The notes under the pieces are model-generated. The model saw nothing but the letters and a program-made list of their open reading frames with translations. It had not been told where the DNA came from and did no database searches. From the NCBI GenBank assembly GCA_023423275.1, contig JAFAFW010000045.1, positions 1 through 64,000 on the forward strand: a stretch of 64,000 bases of DNA. The letters are read 5' to 3'. Of this stretch, positions 28,036 through 37,255 are shown piece after piece (position 1 is the first letter of the stretch; each line of letters begins with the position of its first letter). Both the position numbers and the translations under genes were made by a program. The DNA comes from Pseudomonadota bacterium (lineage in GTDB: Bacteria; Pseudomonadota; Alphaproteobacteria; Rhizobiales; Hyphomicrobiaceae).

Positions 28036-28338
28036 TTAACGTTTCCTCCGACGGGCGGCTTGGCCTGGAGGTTCGGCGGTCATGGTGACGGCTGAACTCT
28101 TGAAGCGCACGCCACGCCCCATCCCGTGGCTTGGCGTGTTCTCTCCGATCAATTCAACGCCCGCGCGATCGAACGCCTGCACAACTTTCATCAGGGTATC
28201 GACAACGCCTCTGACATTGCCCTGGCTCGCTTCCATGCGCTGGATCGTTGGAAGGGAAACGTCGGCGAGGTCCGCCAGTGTTTGCTGGTCGATCCCGAGC
28301 AGCGCCCGGGCAGCCCGCATCTGCGCGGCGGTGATCAT
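28036..28338 (-). CDS. small XRE-type helix-turn-helix regulator
   Basis: A 100-residue protein. Residues 2-60 (AAQMRAARALLGIDQQTLADLADVSLPTIQRME) are a Cro/C1-type helix-turn-helix; a basic tail (AARRRKR) follows. It ends 80 bases before the SulP gene on the same strand and likely shares its transcript. A palindromic element sits just upstream of its start, consistent with autoregulation. Confidence 0.85.
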   Translation of the reverse strand: MITAAQMRAARALLGIDQQTLADLADVSLPTIQRMEASQGNVRGVVDTLMKVVQAFDRAGVELIGENTPSHGMGRGVRFKSSAVTMTAEPPGQAARRRKR

Positions 28339-28359
28339 CTGGGTTCATCGTTCATGACT

Positions 28360-28388
28360 GACTATGGATATATCATATGGCCATAGTC
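28360..28388. promoter_or_regulatory. palindromic operator candidate upstream of the XRE gene
   Basis: GACTATGG (28360-28367) and CCATAGTC (28381-28388) form an 8-bp inverted repeat. A nested TATGGCCATA palindrome (28376-28385) gives a third half-site. It lies 22-50 bases before the regulator start, in an AT-rich patch that includes TATGAT on the minus strand. Autoregulation by the XRE protein is inferred. Confidence 0.55.
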
Positions 28389-28637
28389 ATGTATAGAACA
28401 TCAGAATGCCACGTTGACACATCCAGTCGGGGAAGATTGCGCCGGAGTACAGGCGGAAGATCGCAATACGAATAGCGGCAGCTTCCATGCCACGCGATCC
28501 GCCGAGCCTGATGCCGCTACAGGAACTCCTGCGCGGAGCGATGCAGCATGATCGCTCCGACGGCAGGTGCATCGGACTTGTGATCTATCGATATGAGGAA
28601 CGCGGCGCGCACAGCGCAGCCGCGTAGCTGAAATTGA
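28389..28637. other. intergenic region without a supportable gene
   Basis: Beyond the operator, this stretch upstream of the XRE gene holds one notable element: a 9-bp inverted repeat CGGAGCGAT...ATCGCTCCG at 28534-28559 with an 8-base loop and no T-run. It is 75 bases downstream of the L,D-transpeptidase stop and might end that transcript. Short open frames here look random. Confidence 0.4.
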
Positions 28638-29408
28638 TCAGCGCTTCTTGGTTTTCTTCGGAGCTGGATCGTCGCTCAAGGCAAAGCCCGAGAACAGCGA
28701 TGACAGCGGGGCCGACGTACTGACACCCGAATAGTTCGATACGACCCGCACAGTCGTGCCGATCCGCGCCAGTGTCGCCAGATGGGTCACGTGCTCGTTC
28801 ATCATCCGGAAGCATCCGGACGACGAAGCGCGCCCAATCGAACGCGGATTATTCGTGCCGTGAATGCGATAGATGGTGTTGCCAAGGTAAAGCGCCTTCG
28901 CACCCAGCGGATTGATCAGACCACCCGAAACCGTGATGGGCAGTCCCGGCTGGCGCTGACGCATCTCCGGTGGCGGCGTCCAGGAGGGCCATGAGGCGAT
29001 GCGGCTGATACGCTCGGTACCCGTCCACTCAAATCCTTCCCGGCCAACGGAAATCGGGTAGGCATAGGCGCGCGTGCCCGGCAGCACGTAATAGAGCATC
29101 CGGCCGCCGGTATCGACAATGATCGTGCCCGGAGCTTCGTTCTTGTCCAGATACACGATCGGCGGCTTTTCCGGCTGGATGACAGGCTTCTCGCCACCGT
29201 CCATGTACTTTGGATAGGAGACGTTGCTGTAAGTCTTGCGGCGCTCTTCCCGCTGCGCCTCAAGCTGCTGTTTGCGCGCCTCGACGTCGCTCTGGAAGAC
29301 AGGAGCGCCGCCGACCCATTGGCCCTGCGCTTGTGCCTGGGAGACCATCCACGTGACGCTAGTCCCGGCGGCCAGCGCGAAAACCCATGATGTCCGAGCA
29401 AAGATCAT
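28638..29408 (-). CDS. L,D-transpeptidase (YkuD family)
   Basis: A 256-residue exported enzyme. A signal peptide covers about residues 1-28. A charged Gln/Glu/Arg-rich stretch (40-60) precedes the YkuD domain (about 93-222). The catalytic triad region is H183 in YRIHGTNN and C199, R201 in SSSGCFRM. It forms 3-3 cross-links in peptidoglycan or attaches proteins to it, a major activity in Hyphomicrobiales cell walls. Monocistronic by spacing. Confidence 0.92.
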   Translation of the reverse strand: MIFARTSWVFALAAGTSVTWMVSQAQAQGQWVGGAPVFQSDVEARKQQLEAQREERRKTYSNVSYPKYMDGGEKPVIQPEKPPIVYLDKNEAPGTIIVDTGGRMLYYVLPGTRAYAYPISVGREGFEWTGTERISRIASWPSWTPPPEMRQRQPGLPITVSGGLINPLGAKALYLGNTIYRIHGTNNPRSIGRASSSGCFRMMNEHVTHLATLARIGTTVRVVSNYSGVSTSAPLSSLFSGFALSDDPAPKKTKKR

Positions 29409-29612
29409 TGCTGCCCTCGAATTGTTGCCGGTCTCCAGCGACGCGGCGAAGCAGTAAAGAGGTCCAGGCCATACCTAACCGTATAGTTCCGGCAGGACAA
29501 GATTCTGCCGCGATTGACGTCCCGTGCGACCGAAAAATATGTTGGGGCGCGCCAATTTTGCATCGCAAACCGGCCGACTCGCCGTTGCTGGTTGGGCGCG
29601 CGTCGCCATAAT

Positions 29613-32600
29613 TCAATAATTCCACTCGAAGCCGAGACCGAGTTTGCTCTTGCCGTCGGTTCCGACTTCGCCGCGTGCCTTGATGTTCTTGGTCAGCTCG
29701 TGGTCGACGACGATCGTGCTTTTGTCGACGCTCATGCCCTGCTTCACGCCGATATAGGTTTTATCGTTGACGTAGCTGCCGGCCGTTGCCTGCATTTTCC
29801 CCTGTTCGTCGGTGGTGACATCGAGAACATCGATACCCATGGCGCTCTTCATCTTATCGAATGCTCCGGGGCCACTCGACAGACCTCCGATCTTGTCGAC
29901 CTCGCTGGCGAGCTGGATCAGCTGAGATGGCGACAGCGATGCCAGCTTCTTGTTGAAGAGCAGGAGCGAGACGATCTCGTCCTCCGGCAATTCCGGCGAT
30001 GATGTGAACTCTAGTTTCGGTTGCGACGCGGGACCGGTCACCTTGATCGTGACCATCGTGCCATCGGCGTCGGCCTGGGCCTCCAGGTCGAGCGTCGGCT
30101 CCAGACTGCCTATGAAAACGATATTGCCGCGGCTGAAGTCGAGCTGCCGGCCCAGGATCGACAATTTCCCGCGCGACATCGTGAACTGGCCATCGGCTAA
30201 CGGCTTCTCCGCCGTGCCGCGCACTTTGATAAAGCCGCCGAGCTGTGCATCTACTCCGCGACCACGCACGAAAATCCGATCACTGGCACGGACGTCGACT
30301 GTGAGGGAGACCGGCATTGTTGGGGCCGGGGGGCTCGCGGCCTTCGCGTTCTTGCTTTTGGGAGACTGGAACCGGGCTGGAGCGTTGACATGGCGGATGT
30401 CGAGCGAACTTACCGACCGCGGCATGCTCGAGGGGACGGTGATGTCCATTCTCGTAATGAGCACCTCACCGCGTGCGACGAGCGCCTCAAGCGGTCCGGA
30501 AACCTTCACATCCCCGCTGATCTCGCCAGCGACCGGGTCCTGGTTTCCGAATTTGAAGGCGGCAAGCTTGATCGATGCATCCATCGTCGGGGTTTCGCTG
30601 CCACGCAGAGCCACTGTGCCACCAGCCGTTATGTTCCCGCCCTTCTTGCTCGCAGCGACAAGCTTGCGGACGACCACGTTATCCTGGGAAAAACCGACAT
30701 CCGCATCGATAGAGGTGATATCGAGACCAAGTTCGGAATCAGCCATTGTCGCGCCATCGACCGACAAGCGGCCATCGATACGGGGCGCGGAAAGCGGTCC
30801 GGAAATATCCGCCGTCAGTTTCGCGACACCACCAATCCGGGTAGCGCGATCGGCGAGGAAAACATTCGCGAGCGCGAGTGGCACGGTTCCGCGGCTCGAC
30901 AACTTGATTGCGCCATCGGCTTTGAGACCTACGGTTCCGTTGACGGCGAGATCGACGCCGCCGCGCGCCGTCGCCTGGATCTTTACGTTGGCCTTGCCGT
31001 CTGCGGCGAGAATATCGGTTGTGATATCCGCAGCCGGCAGCTGATTGGATCGGGTTTGCTCAGCCGAAAGTCCCGATGCGGCGATGTTCGCCCGGATTTG
31101 CGGATTGGACGGATCGCCTTTCACCGTCGCGGTCCCGTTGATGCTGCCCGCAATCCCGAGCTCAGGAGCTGCGATCGAGGCGACCGAGGCGGGAACGCGC
31201 TCAATGGCTATTTTCAAGTCCAGAGCCTTGGAGCCTGCCGACCCCTTGACGCTCGCCGCGCCGTCGCCAATTGCAATCCGTATCCCTTGTGTCGTCACCT
31301 CATCGCCGCGCAGTGACAATCGCGCGGGAGCCGAGAGGCGGATCGCCGGAAGATCGCTCCGGCCGGAGTAAGACGCGGACGCGAATTCGATCTCGTGTGC
31401 CTGGTCAACCGCGCGGGCGCTACCCGACAGCGCGAACGTCCCATTATCGATGCGGCCTTTCGATGTAAAGGTCGCGACGCCGTCATTGAAACGGGTATCC
31501 AGCGACAGATCCCCCAACATCTTCGAGCCCTGTGCAACGCCAGAAACTGTTACACGTCCCGTGCCGTCGGGGGCTTCGAGAAGGTTCGAGATATTTGCGG
31601 CGGAACGCACGCTCTTGATGCGAAGATCACCGGCGGCGATATCGTCGGCCGCCAGGTCCATTTTTGCAATGCTTCTGCTTCCGTCGGCGGCCAATTCGAG
31701 GTTGCCATTGACGCGTCCCTTGAGAGCGATACCCGTAGCATTTCCGAGACGGGCGAGATTGGGAGCATCGATGCGGATGTGCCCGGACGGCAGCCCCGTG
31801 CCGCCCAAAGCCATGTCACCGTCGAGCTTCGCGCCCGCTATGCTCAGCATCAAATCGCCGATGGTGAGTGTGCCGGTGTCTGACAACAGAAGCGTTGCTC
31901 CGCCATCAACGGCTTCGCCAGAAATCCTGCCCTTCAATGCAAGTTTGCCCTCGTGCCGCGACAGCGGCCCGCGACCAGTAAAGCTCAAGGTTGGTTTTTC
32001 GAGCCGTTTGCCGTTGAGCGAAACATCTTCTCCGGCGAGCACAATGTCGGACTGGAGATCGTCATCCGCGCCATTGATCTCCATTTTGATCTGCAATTTT
32101 CCCGACAGGTCAGGACTGACCGCCGCGAGGGAAGACAGCGTGGTCTTGCCCGATAGCGTGAGTGACTGACCGGACCGGCTGCCGGTGAGCGTCGTCGAAA
32201 AAAGGTCATTCGAGATCGAGATATCGCGGGCTGATATCGTCCCGTCGGAGTGTTCTACACGCGCCGCATAGCGCGTCGCAGGCTTCAGAAGACCGTCGAT
32301 CGCAGCGATGCTGATGCCAACGCCGGTACTTTCGCCCGAAATGGTGGCGGTGATCGCCTGCGTTGCGAGATTGCCGTCGATCCTGGCGTCGAACGCCATC
32401 CGACCTTCGAGTGGGCGGCCCGCAATCTCGGCGTATCGCGACAGGTCTGAAGCCACGAGACGCACCACGCTCTCGATCCGGTCGTCATCCAGCGTTCCTG
32501 ATAGCCGCGCATGGCCGCCGGCGAATTCGAGATCGAGTGCGCTGATCGAGAGACGGTCCCGGTCATAAGTGCCGGCCAGCGCCGCGCGCGGCGTATCACC

Positions 32601-33929
32601 AGCGGCTTTGCCGAGCGGAGTCGTTTGATCCACGCCGCTGGCATCGAGGCTCATGCTGATGTCATTGAACGCGCTGGCGTCGTCGCCCTCGGGTGTCGGC
32701 TGAGACGCCCGCGCATCGAGAGCGAGGCTTTCGGCAATCAAGTCCGGATGATGGATCCCACTGACGCGCGCCGTTGCAGTCACCTGACGCGGGCCGCGCG
32801 TATAGGGTAGCGTCGCGTCGAACGCGATGCCGTGAACGGAGATGCGCGTGCCTGTGCTGTCGACAAATTGCAATGGCCGGTCGTCAGGGTGACGGGCGTT
32901 TCCCTTCAGCCCGCCATGAATGAAGCCGTTCGTGAGATCGACGCCACCGGATACCTCGACCCGCATCGCGCCGCTGGCGATTGCGGCACGCGCATTGTCT
33001 AGTGAGCGTGGCGAACCATCCATCAGCCCCGAAATGTCAGCAGCGACGCTCACCTCCGTTTTCCCGGCAAACAGGTCGGCAGCGGCGCGCGGCACGAGCG
33101 GCTCGATAAACCCGGCGATATTGGCGGCCAGTCGATGCGTGTCCGTTGCGCTGGCATCGAGGCGAACGGTACCGGTGACGAAAGGCCTGCCGCTGGCGGC
33201 GAGTGTCAGGTTGCCCTGCCAGGCATCGAAAGTACCGCGCCCAAGAAGCTGCGCGGAAAGCGCCTGCCGGTCCGGCAAGTCGAGAAGCTGCGCAATGACC
33301 CCGCCCTCCGGCTCGGCACCGTTGATTTCTACGTCGAGCGAGCGCCCTTCCGGAACAAATGCGAAGTTCGCGCGCAGTTCTCCCTGGGGGCCGTCCAGGC
33401 GCATCAGATGAAGATTTGCCGTGCTCGGACGGCTGGCATCTTCAATCTGGGCGCTGGCGATGAAGCGAAGCTGCACCCGCTCACCCAGCACCTGCTCAGA
33501 AATATCGATCGCCTTCACGTCGAGGTCGTCGATCGCGAATTTCAGCGGTAAGCCGAAACCGGATTTATCGGACGGCTCCGCGCGTTTCGCGTCGCTCTCG
33601 GGTTTGCGCAGTACCGACACGCCGTCGATACGCAAATAGGCGACGGACAGACGCCCGGCGAGAAGCTCGGACGGTGCCCATGAGAACGAGATCCCATTTG
33701 CCGTCAGCCAGAGTCCGTTCTTATCGGATATGCGGACGTTGGCGATGGTGCCCTCGCCAAAAAGAGAGCCTTGAAACTCTCCAATCGCGATTGTGCTGGT
33801 TTGATCACTCGACACTGCCGCTACGAAACGCAGCAATCCTGATTGACCGGCGCGCGTCGAGAGCGTGATCGTTGCGACGGTCAATAATCCGATGACCGTT
33901 ATGGCGAGTGCTTTTGCCAGCCGCCGCAT
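29613..33929 (-). CDS. tamB: TamB-like translocation and assembly module protein (DUF490)
   Basis: A 1438-residue protein with one N-terminal membrane anchor (about residues 7-27) and a very long beta-rich body made of repeated strands. It ends with the DUF490 C-terminal domain (ASQPKLEFTSSPELPEDEIVSLLLFNKKLASLSPSQLIQLA...GLGFEWNY). AsmA/TamB proteins form a periplasm-spanning groove carrying lipids or helping outer-membrane protein assembly. Its start codon overlaps the tamA stop (TGATG), so the pair is co-translated. Length is typical for alphaproteobacteria. Confidence 0.92.
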   Translation of the reverse strand: MRRLAKALAITVIGLLTVATITLSTRAGQSGLLRFVAAVSSDQTSTIAIGEFQGSLFGEGTIANVRISDKNGLWLTANGISFSWAPSELLAGRLSVAYLRIDGVSVLRKPESDAKRAEPSDKSGFGLPLKFAIDDLDVKAIDISEQVLGERVQLRFIASAQIEDASRPSTANLHLMRLDGPQGELRANFAFVPEGRSLDVEINGAEPEGGVIAQLLDLPDRQALSAQLLGRGTFDAWQGNLTLAASGRPFVTGTVRLDASATDTHRLAANIAGFIEPLVPRAAADLFAGKTEVSVAADISGLMDGSPRSLDNARAAIASGAMRVEVSGGVDLTNGFIHGGLKGNARHPDDRPLQFVDSTGTRISVHGIAFDATLPYTRGPRQVTATARVSGIHHPDLIAESLALDARASQPTPEGDDASAFNDISMSLDASGVDQTTPLGKAAGDTPRAALAGTYDRDRLSISALDLEFAGGHARLSGTLDDDRIESVVRLVASDLSRYAEIAGRPLEGRMAFDARIDGNLATQAITATISGESTGVGISIAAIDGLLKPATRYAARVEHSDGTISARDISISNDLFSTTLTGSRSGQSLTLSGKTTLSSLAAVSPDLSGKLQIKMEINGADDDLQSDIVLAGEDVSLNGKRLEKPTLSFTGRGPLSRHEGKLALKGRISGEAVDGGATLLLSDTGTLTIGDLMLSIAGAKLDGDMALGGTGLPSGHIRIDAPNLARLGNATGIALKGRVNGNLELAADGSRSIAKMDLAADDIAAGDLRIKSVRSAANISNLLEAPDGTGRVTVSGVAQGSKMLGDLSLDTRFNDGVATFTSKGRIDNGTFALSGSARAVDQAHEIEFASASYSGRSDLPAIRLSAPARLSLRGDEVTTQGIRIAIGDGAASVKGSAGSKALDLKIAIERVPASVASIAAPELGIAGSINGTATVKGDPSNPQIRANIAASGLSAEQTRSNQLPAADITTDILAADGKANVKIQATARGGVDLAVNGTVGLKADGAIKLSSRGTVPLALANVFLADRATRIGGVAKLTADISGPLSAPRIDGRLSVDGATMADSELGLDITSIDADVGFSQDNVVVRKLVAASKKGGNITAGGTVALRGSETPTMDASIKLAAFKFGNQDPVAGEISGDVKVSGPLEALVARGEVLITRMDITVPSSMPRSVSSLDIRHVNAPARFQSPKSKNAKAASPPAPTMPVSLTVDVRASDRIFVRGRGVDAQLGGFIKVRGTAEKPLADGQFTMSRGKLSILGRQLDFSRGNIVFIGSLEPTLDLEAQADADGTMVTIKVTGPASQPKLEFTSSPELPEDEIVSLLLFNKKLASLSPSQLIQLASEVDKIGGLSSGPGAFDKMKSAMGIDVLDVTTDEQGKMQATAGSYVNDKTYIGVKQGMSVDKSTIVVDHELTKNIKARGEVGTDGKSKLGLGFEWNY

Positions 33930-36001
33930 CAGAAGGCCTGCCCGAGGCCGACGTAGATGGCCACAGAAGGCTGATCATCGCGATGCGTGAGCGGTGTCGC
34001 GACATCGATGCGCAGGGGGCCGAGCGCCGTGTAATAGCGCAAGCCGACACCGGCGCCGACATAGAACTTGCCATCGAAACTCGGCCAGGCATCCTCGCTC
34101 ACGGTTGCGGCGTCCACGAATGGTACGATGCCGAACAGCTCCGTCACGCGCAGGCGTAGTTCCGCCGACGCACTCACGTAACCGAGACCGCCGACGACTT
34201 CTCCGCCAATCGTGGGGCCAAGACTGCGATAGTCGTAGCCGCGAACCGATCCGCCACCGCCGGCGAAGAAACGCGTCGAGGCCGGAACATCGGAAAGGGA
34301 CGCCCCTGCAATCGATCCCACGCCGACACGACCCGCGAGGACAGCGCGGCCGTCCGCATCGAGCGCGCGATAGGCGGAAGCCCGGAGCTCCGACGTGTTG
34401 AAAACGGCATCGCCGAGTGCATCGATTGTGGGTGTCAACGCTGCAACCACAGTCGCCCCTTGCGTGGGTTCCAGACGGTTGTCGCGCGTGTCATAGACCA
34501 ACTCGGTTGGAAGGCTGATGAGCAGGTAGTCGTTGTCACCGAAAGCGTCCTCGACGCGTGAGAATTTTGTCGCCAGAGCCGCCGAGCCGGAAAGAACAGG
34601 ATTGAACACGCGCGCCAGCCCGATCTTGAATGATGCATCGAGGCTTTCGTAGGTATCGGGATGCTCGCGCGTCAGGCGAAATTCACTGACGAGATCGGTA
34701 TCCACGTCGAGAATGCCGGGCTTCGTGTAAATCGCGGCGGCGTTGAACTCCAATTGGTCGAAGTCGTCGCCAAGTCTGGACAGTCCGCCTTCGAGGCGGA
34801 GATGTTCGCCCTCGCCGAAAAAGTTTCGATGCCCCCAATAAGCATCGATTTCAGCGCCGTCCGTTGTGGAGACCGACGCCGTCGCGCCGAAGTAGCGCGG
34901 TTTGCGTTCGACGACCTCGAGATTGACTGGGATGCCGCCGCTCGCATCGACGGTGTCACCCTCGATGACGCGCACGCTCTCCACGCTCGGCATCTTGACG
35001 AGGCGATCGCGCGCGCGTTTGAGATCGGCGGTCTGAAAGCGTTCGCCTGGCTGCAGTTTGCTCTGTTCCAGGATCGTATCGTGATCGAGCGAGGATGCGC
35101 CGGAGACCCCGACCCAGCCATAAACGGCTGTCGGACCGGGCTCGATCTCGATGCGAACATCAACGACGTTGCGTGCGTGATCGGCGGACACATCCTTGTT
35201 GACGACGCGTGCCAACGGGAACCCGGCAGCGCGCCAGGCTTCGACCAGTTTGTCCGAGGCCGCGATAATGAGGCTCGACTTCGCGGTCATGCCGCGCGAC
35301 AGACCGAGATCATCTGCAGTGATCGTCGGTCGCTGGTTGGTCGGAGACTGAGCGGGAAAGGCGACGTCGCCAAAGACGAATTTCGAACCCGCGGAGATAT
35401 TGATGCTGACGTCGACGATAGAACCGCTTGCAACGTTCAACTCAGCAGGATCAAGCCCATCGAGCTTGTGTCCCGATATGCGGATACCGATGGCGCCAGC
35501 GTAATACCCTTCGCTGTAAAGCGCGGCCTGGATTTGAGCGATATCGTTGCGGGCGCGCGCCACGAGTGTGTAGACATCGTTCGCGCCACGCGCCTCCTCC
35601 GCCTTCAGGCGGGATACACCGGAGATCAGCGTCTTGAGAGATCTGTCGTCGGCCGCAACGACGTCCAGCGTCACATGATAGGGGAGGGCGCCTTCCGGAA
35701 CGGACGAGCTTCCGCCGAAGAGCTGCGTTCCGAAAACGTCCACAGCTTTGGCCGGATGGGTTCCGGCAATCGACACGAATGTGATTGCCAACACTCCGAG
35801 TTGCCATGTGTTGCGCGCGATACTGCGGCGGCCTCTTGCAGCAAGATCGGAAAGGAATTGGATGAGAGATGCTGTGCCGCTCTGTCCGGCGGAGCAGTCC
35901 TCGGCCCCGTATTGGCGCCCGGGAAGACTTGCCTCACAGTCCATTCGACAGGACGTGTTGAGCAAAGAGCACAGAAATACTGTGTTCGCGCTCAATCTCA
36001 T
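33929..36001 (-). CDS. tamA: TamA-like outer-membrane protein, BamA/Omp85 superfamily
   Basis: Up to 690 residues. A signal-peptide-like segment ends at THPAKA near residue 86, preceded by about 65 residues that may be untranslated, so the true start could lie further in. Three POTRA-like repeats follow, then the 16-strand Omp85 barrel with the surface-antigen motif RFFAGGGGSVRGYDYRSLGP. The protein ends in Phe after YVGLGQ. It partners TamB, encoded directly downstream. Confidence 0.9.
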   Translation of the reverse strand: MRLSANTVFLCSLLNTSCRMDCEASLPGRQYGAEDCSAGQSGTASLIQFLSDLAARGRRSIARNTWQLGVLAITFVSIAGTHPAKAVDVFGTQLFGGSSSVPEGALPYHVTLDVVAADDRSLKTLISGVSRLKAEEARGANDVYTLVARARNDIAQIQAALYSEGYYAGAIGIRISGHKLDGLDPAELNVASGSIVDVSINISAGSKFVFGDVAFPAQSPTNQRPTITADDLGLSRGMTAKSSLIIAASDKLVEAWRAAGFPLARVVNKDVSADHARNVVDVRIEIEPGPTAVYGWVGVSGASSLDHDTILEQSKLQPGERFQTADLKRARDRLVKMPSVESVRVIEGDTVDASGGIPVNLEVVERKPRYFGATASVSTTDGAEIDAYWGHRNFFGEGEHLRLEGGLSRLGDDFDQLEFNAAAIYTKPGILDVDTDLVSEFRLTREHPDTYESLDASFKIGLARVFNPVLSGSAALATKFSRVEDAFGDNDYLLISLPTELVYDTRDNRLEPTQGATVVAALTPTIDALGDAVFNTSELRASAYRALDADGRAVLAGRVGVGSIAGASLSDVPASTRFFAGGGGSVRGYDYRSLGPTIGGEVVGGLGYVSASAELRLRVTELFGIVPFVDAATVSEDAWPSFDGKFYVGAGVGLRYYTALGPLRIDVATPLTHRDDQPSVAIYVGLGQAF

Positions 36002-36258
36002 TCTTGCTCAGAGCCCCGTCGAAGTCTGCCCACCTCCAATGAACCGGCGTGCGCGCCGAATCACTTCACTTTCATGAGCTTAGATGAGGGGGACGCGACC
36101 GACAACGCTAACGGCCTGTCGCGTAGGCCACAGAAAGCGACCAGCGCGTTCGACATCCGCCGATGCCGCGGAGCAGGATGGCTGCTGAATTGAACCTTAA
36201 ATCTCCTGTCACATTGGCGGAGTAGCGAACACCGGTTCTGGCTTCACCGGAGGTTCCC

Positions 36259-37245
36259 GTGATCGTTCGACGTACTGTACTGCTGGGCGCGGCTGCCGCT
36301 CTTCTGGCGATCTCTGTCCCGGCGTCCGCTCAGGATGGCAAGCTCGTCCTGTATACGAGCCAGCCGAACACCGACGCACAGCAGACCATCGACGCGTTCA
36401 AGGCGAAACATCCCAACATCGATATCTCTTTCGTGCGCGACGGCACACCGAAGATCATCGCCAAGCTGCAGGCGGAAATCGCCGCGGGCGCGCCGCAAGC
36501 CGACGTGCTTTTGATCGCCGACAGCGTCACCATGGAAAGCCTCAAGGCGGACGGTCGGCTGATGGCCTATCCGGACGCTGATGTTTCCGCTTATCCGGCG
36601 GGCATCCATGCCCCCGACAAGAGCTGGTTCGCGACCAAGCTCATCACCACGGGCATCGTCTACAACACCGCTGCGCCACTGAAGCCGACATCCTGGCTCG
36701 ATCTGGCGAAGCCGGAGGTCAAAGGGCAGCTCGCCATGCCCTCGCCTTTGACCTCGGGCGCGGCAATGATCCACACGCAGACGCTCGTCGCCAACCTTCC
36801 CGACGGCTGGGGTTACTACGAAAACCTCAAGGCCAACGGAGCCCAGGCCGCAGGCGGAAACGGCGGGATTCTCAAGAGCGTTGCCGGTGGCGAAAAGCTT
36901 TATGGCATGATTGTCGACTTCATGCCGATCCGCGAGAAAGCAAAAGGCGCGCCGGTTGCCTTCGTATTCCCGGAGGAAGGCGTTTCTGCCATTGGCGAGC
37001 CGGCCGCAATCCTCAGCTCGACCAAGAATGCGGCTGCAGCCAAAGCCTTCATCGACTTCCTTCTTTCCAAGGACGGACAGGAACTGGCGCTCAAGCAGGG
37101 GTATATGCCTGCGCACCCCGGCGTCGCATTGCCGGACGGATTCCCAGCCCGTGACCAAGTGAAAGTGCTGTCGTTCGATGCAGCCAAGGCTCTTGCCGCG
37201 ACCGAAGCTGACAAGGCGAAGTTCACTCAGATCTTCGGCAAATAA
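36259..37245 (+). CDS. ferric iron/aminoethylphosphonate-type ABC substrate-binding protein
   Basis: A 328-residue extracellular binding protein starting at GTG with CCGGAGG six bases upstream. The export signal ends at SVPASAQ (about residue 25). The mature part begins KLVLYTSQPNTDAQQTIDAFKAKHPNI, with LLIADSVTMESLKADGRLMAY, as in FbpA/AfuA and PhnS-like proteins. It directly precedes its double permease gene, separated by ten bases. Iron-binding tyrosine pairs are not obvious, so a ferric complex, phosphonate or polyamine ligand remains open. Confidence 0.88.
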   Translation: MIVRRTVLLGAAAALLAISVPASAQDGKLVLYTSQPNTDAQQTIDAFKAKHPNIDISFVRDGTPKIIAKLQAEIAAGAPQADVLLIADSVTMESLKADGRLMAYPDADVSAYPAGIHAPDKSWFATKLITTGIVYNTAAPLKPTSWLDLAKPEVKGQLAMPSPLTSGAAMIHTQTLVANLPDGWGYYENLKANGAQAAGGNGGILKSVAGGEKLYGMIVDFMPIREKAKGAPVAFVFPEEGVSAIGEPAAILSSTKNAAAAKAFIDFLLSKDGQELALKQGYMPAHPGVALPDGFPARDQVKVLSFDAAKALAATEADKAKFTQIFGK

Positions 37246-37255
37246 GCGCATCGCG

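Noticed and set aside
32857..32866. CTGTCGACAA, resembling the GntR operator core
   Set aside because: It lies inside the tamB coding region and lacks the flanking GTTGACG, so a chance match is more likely.
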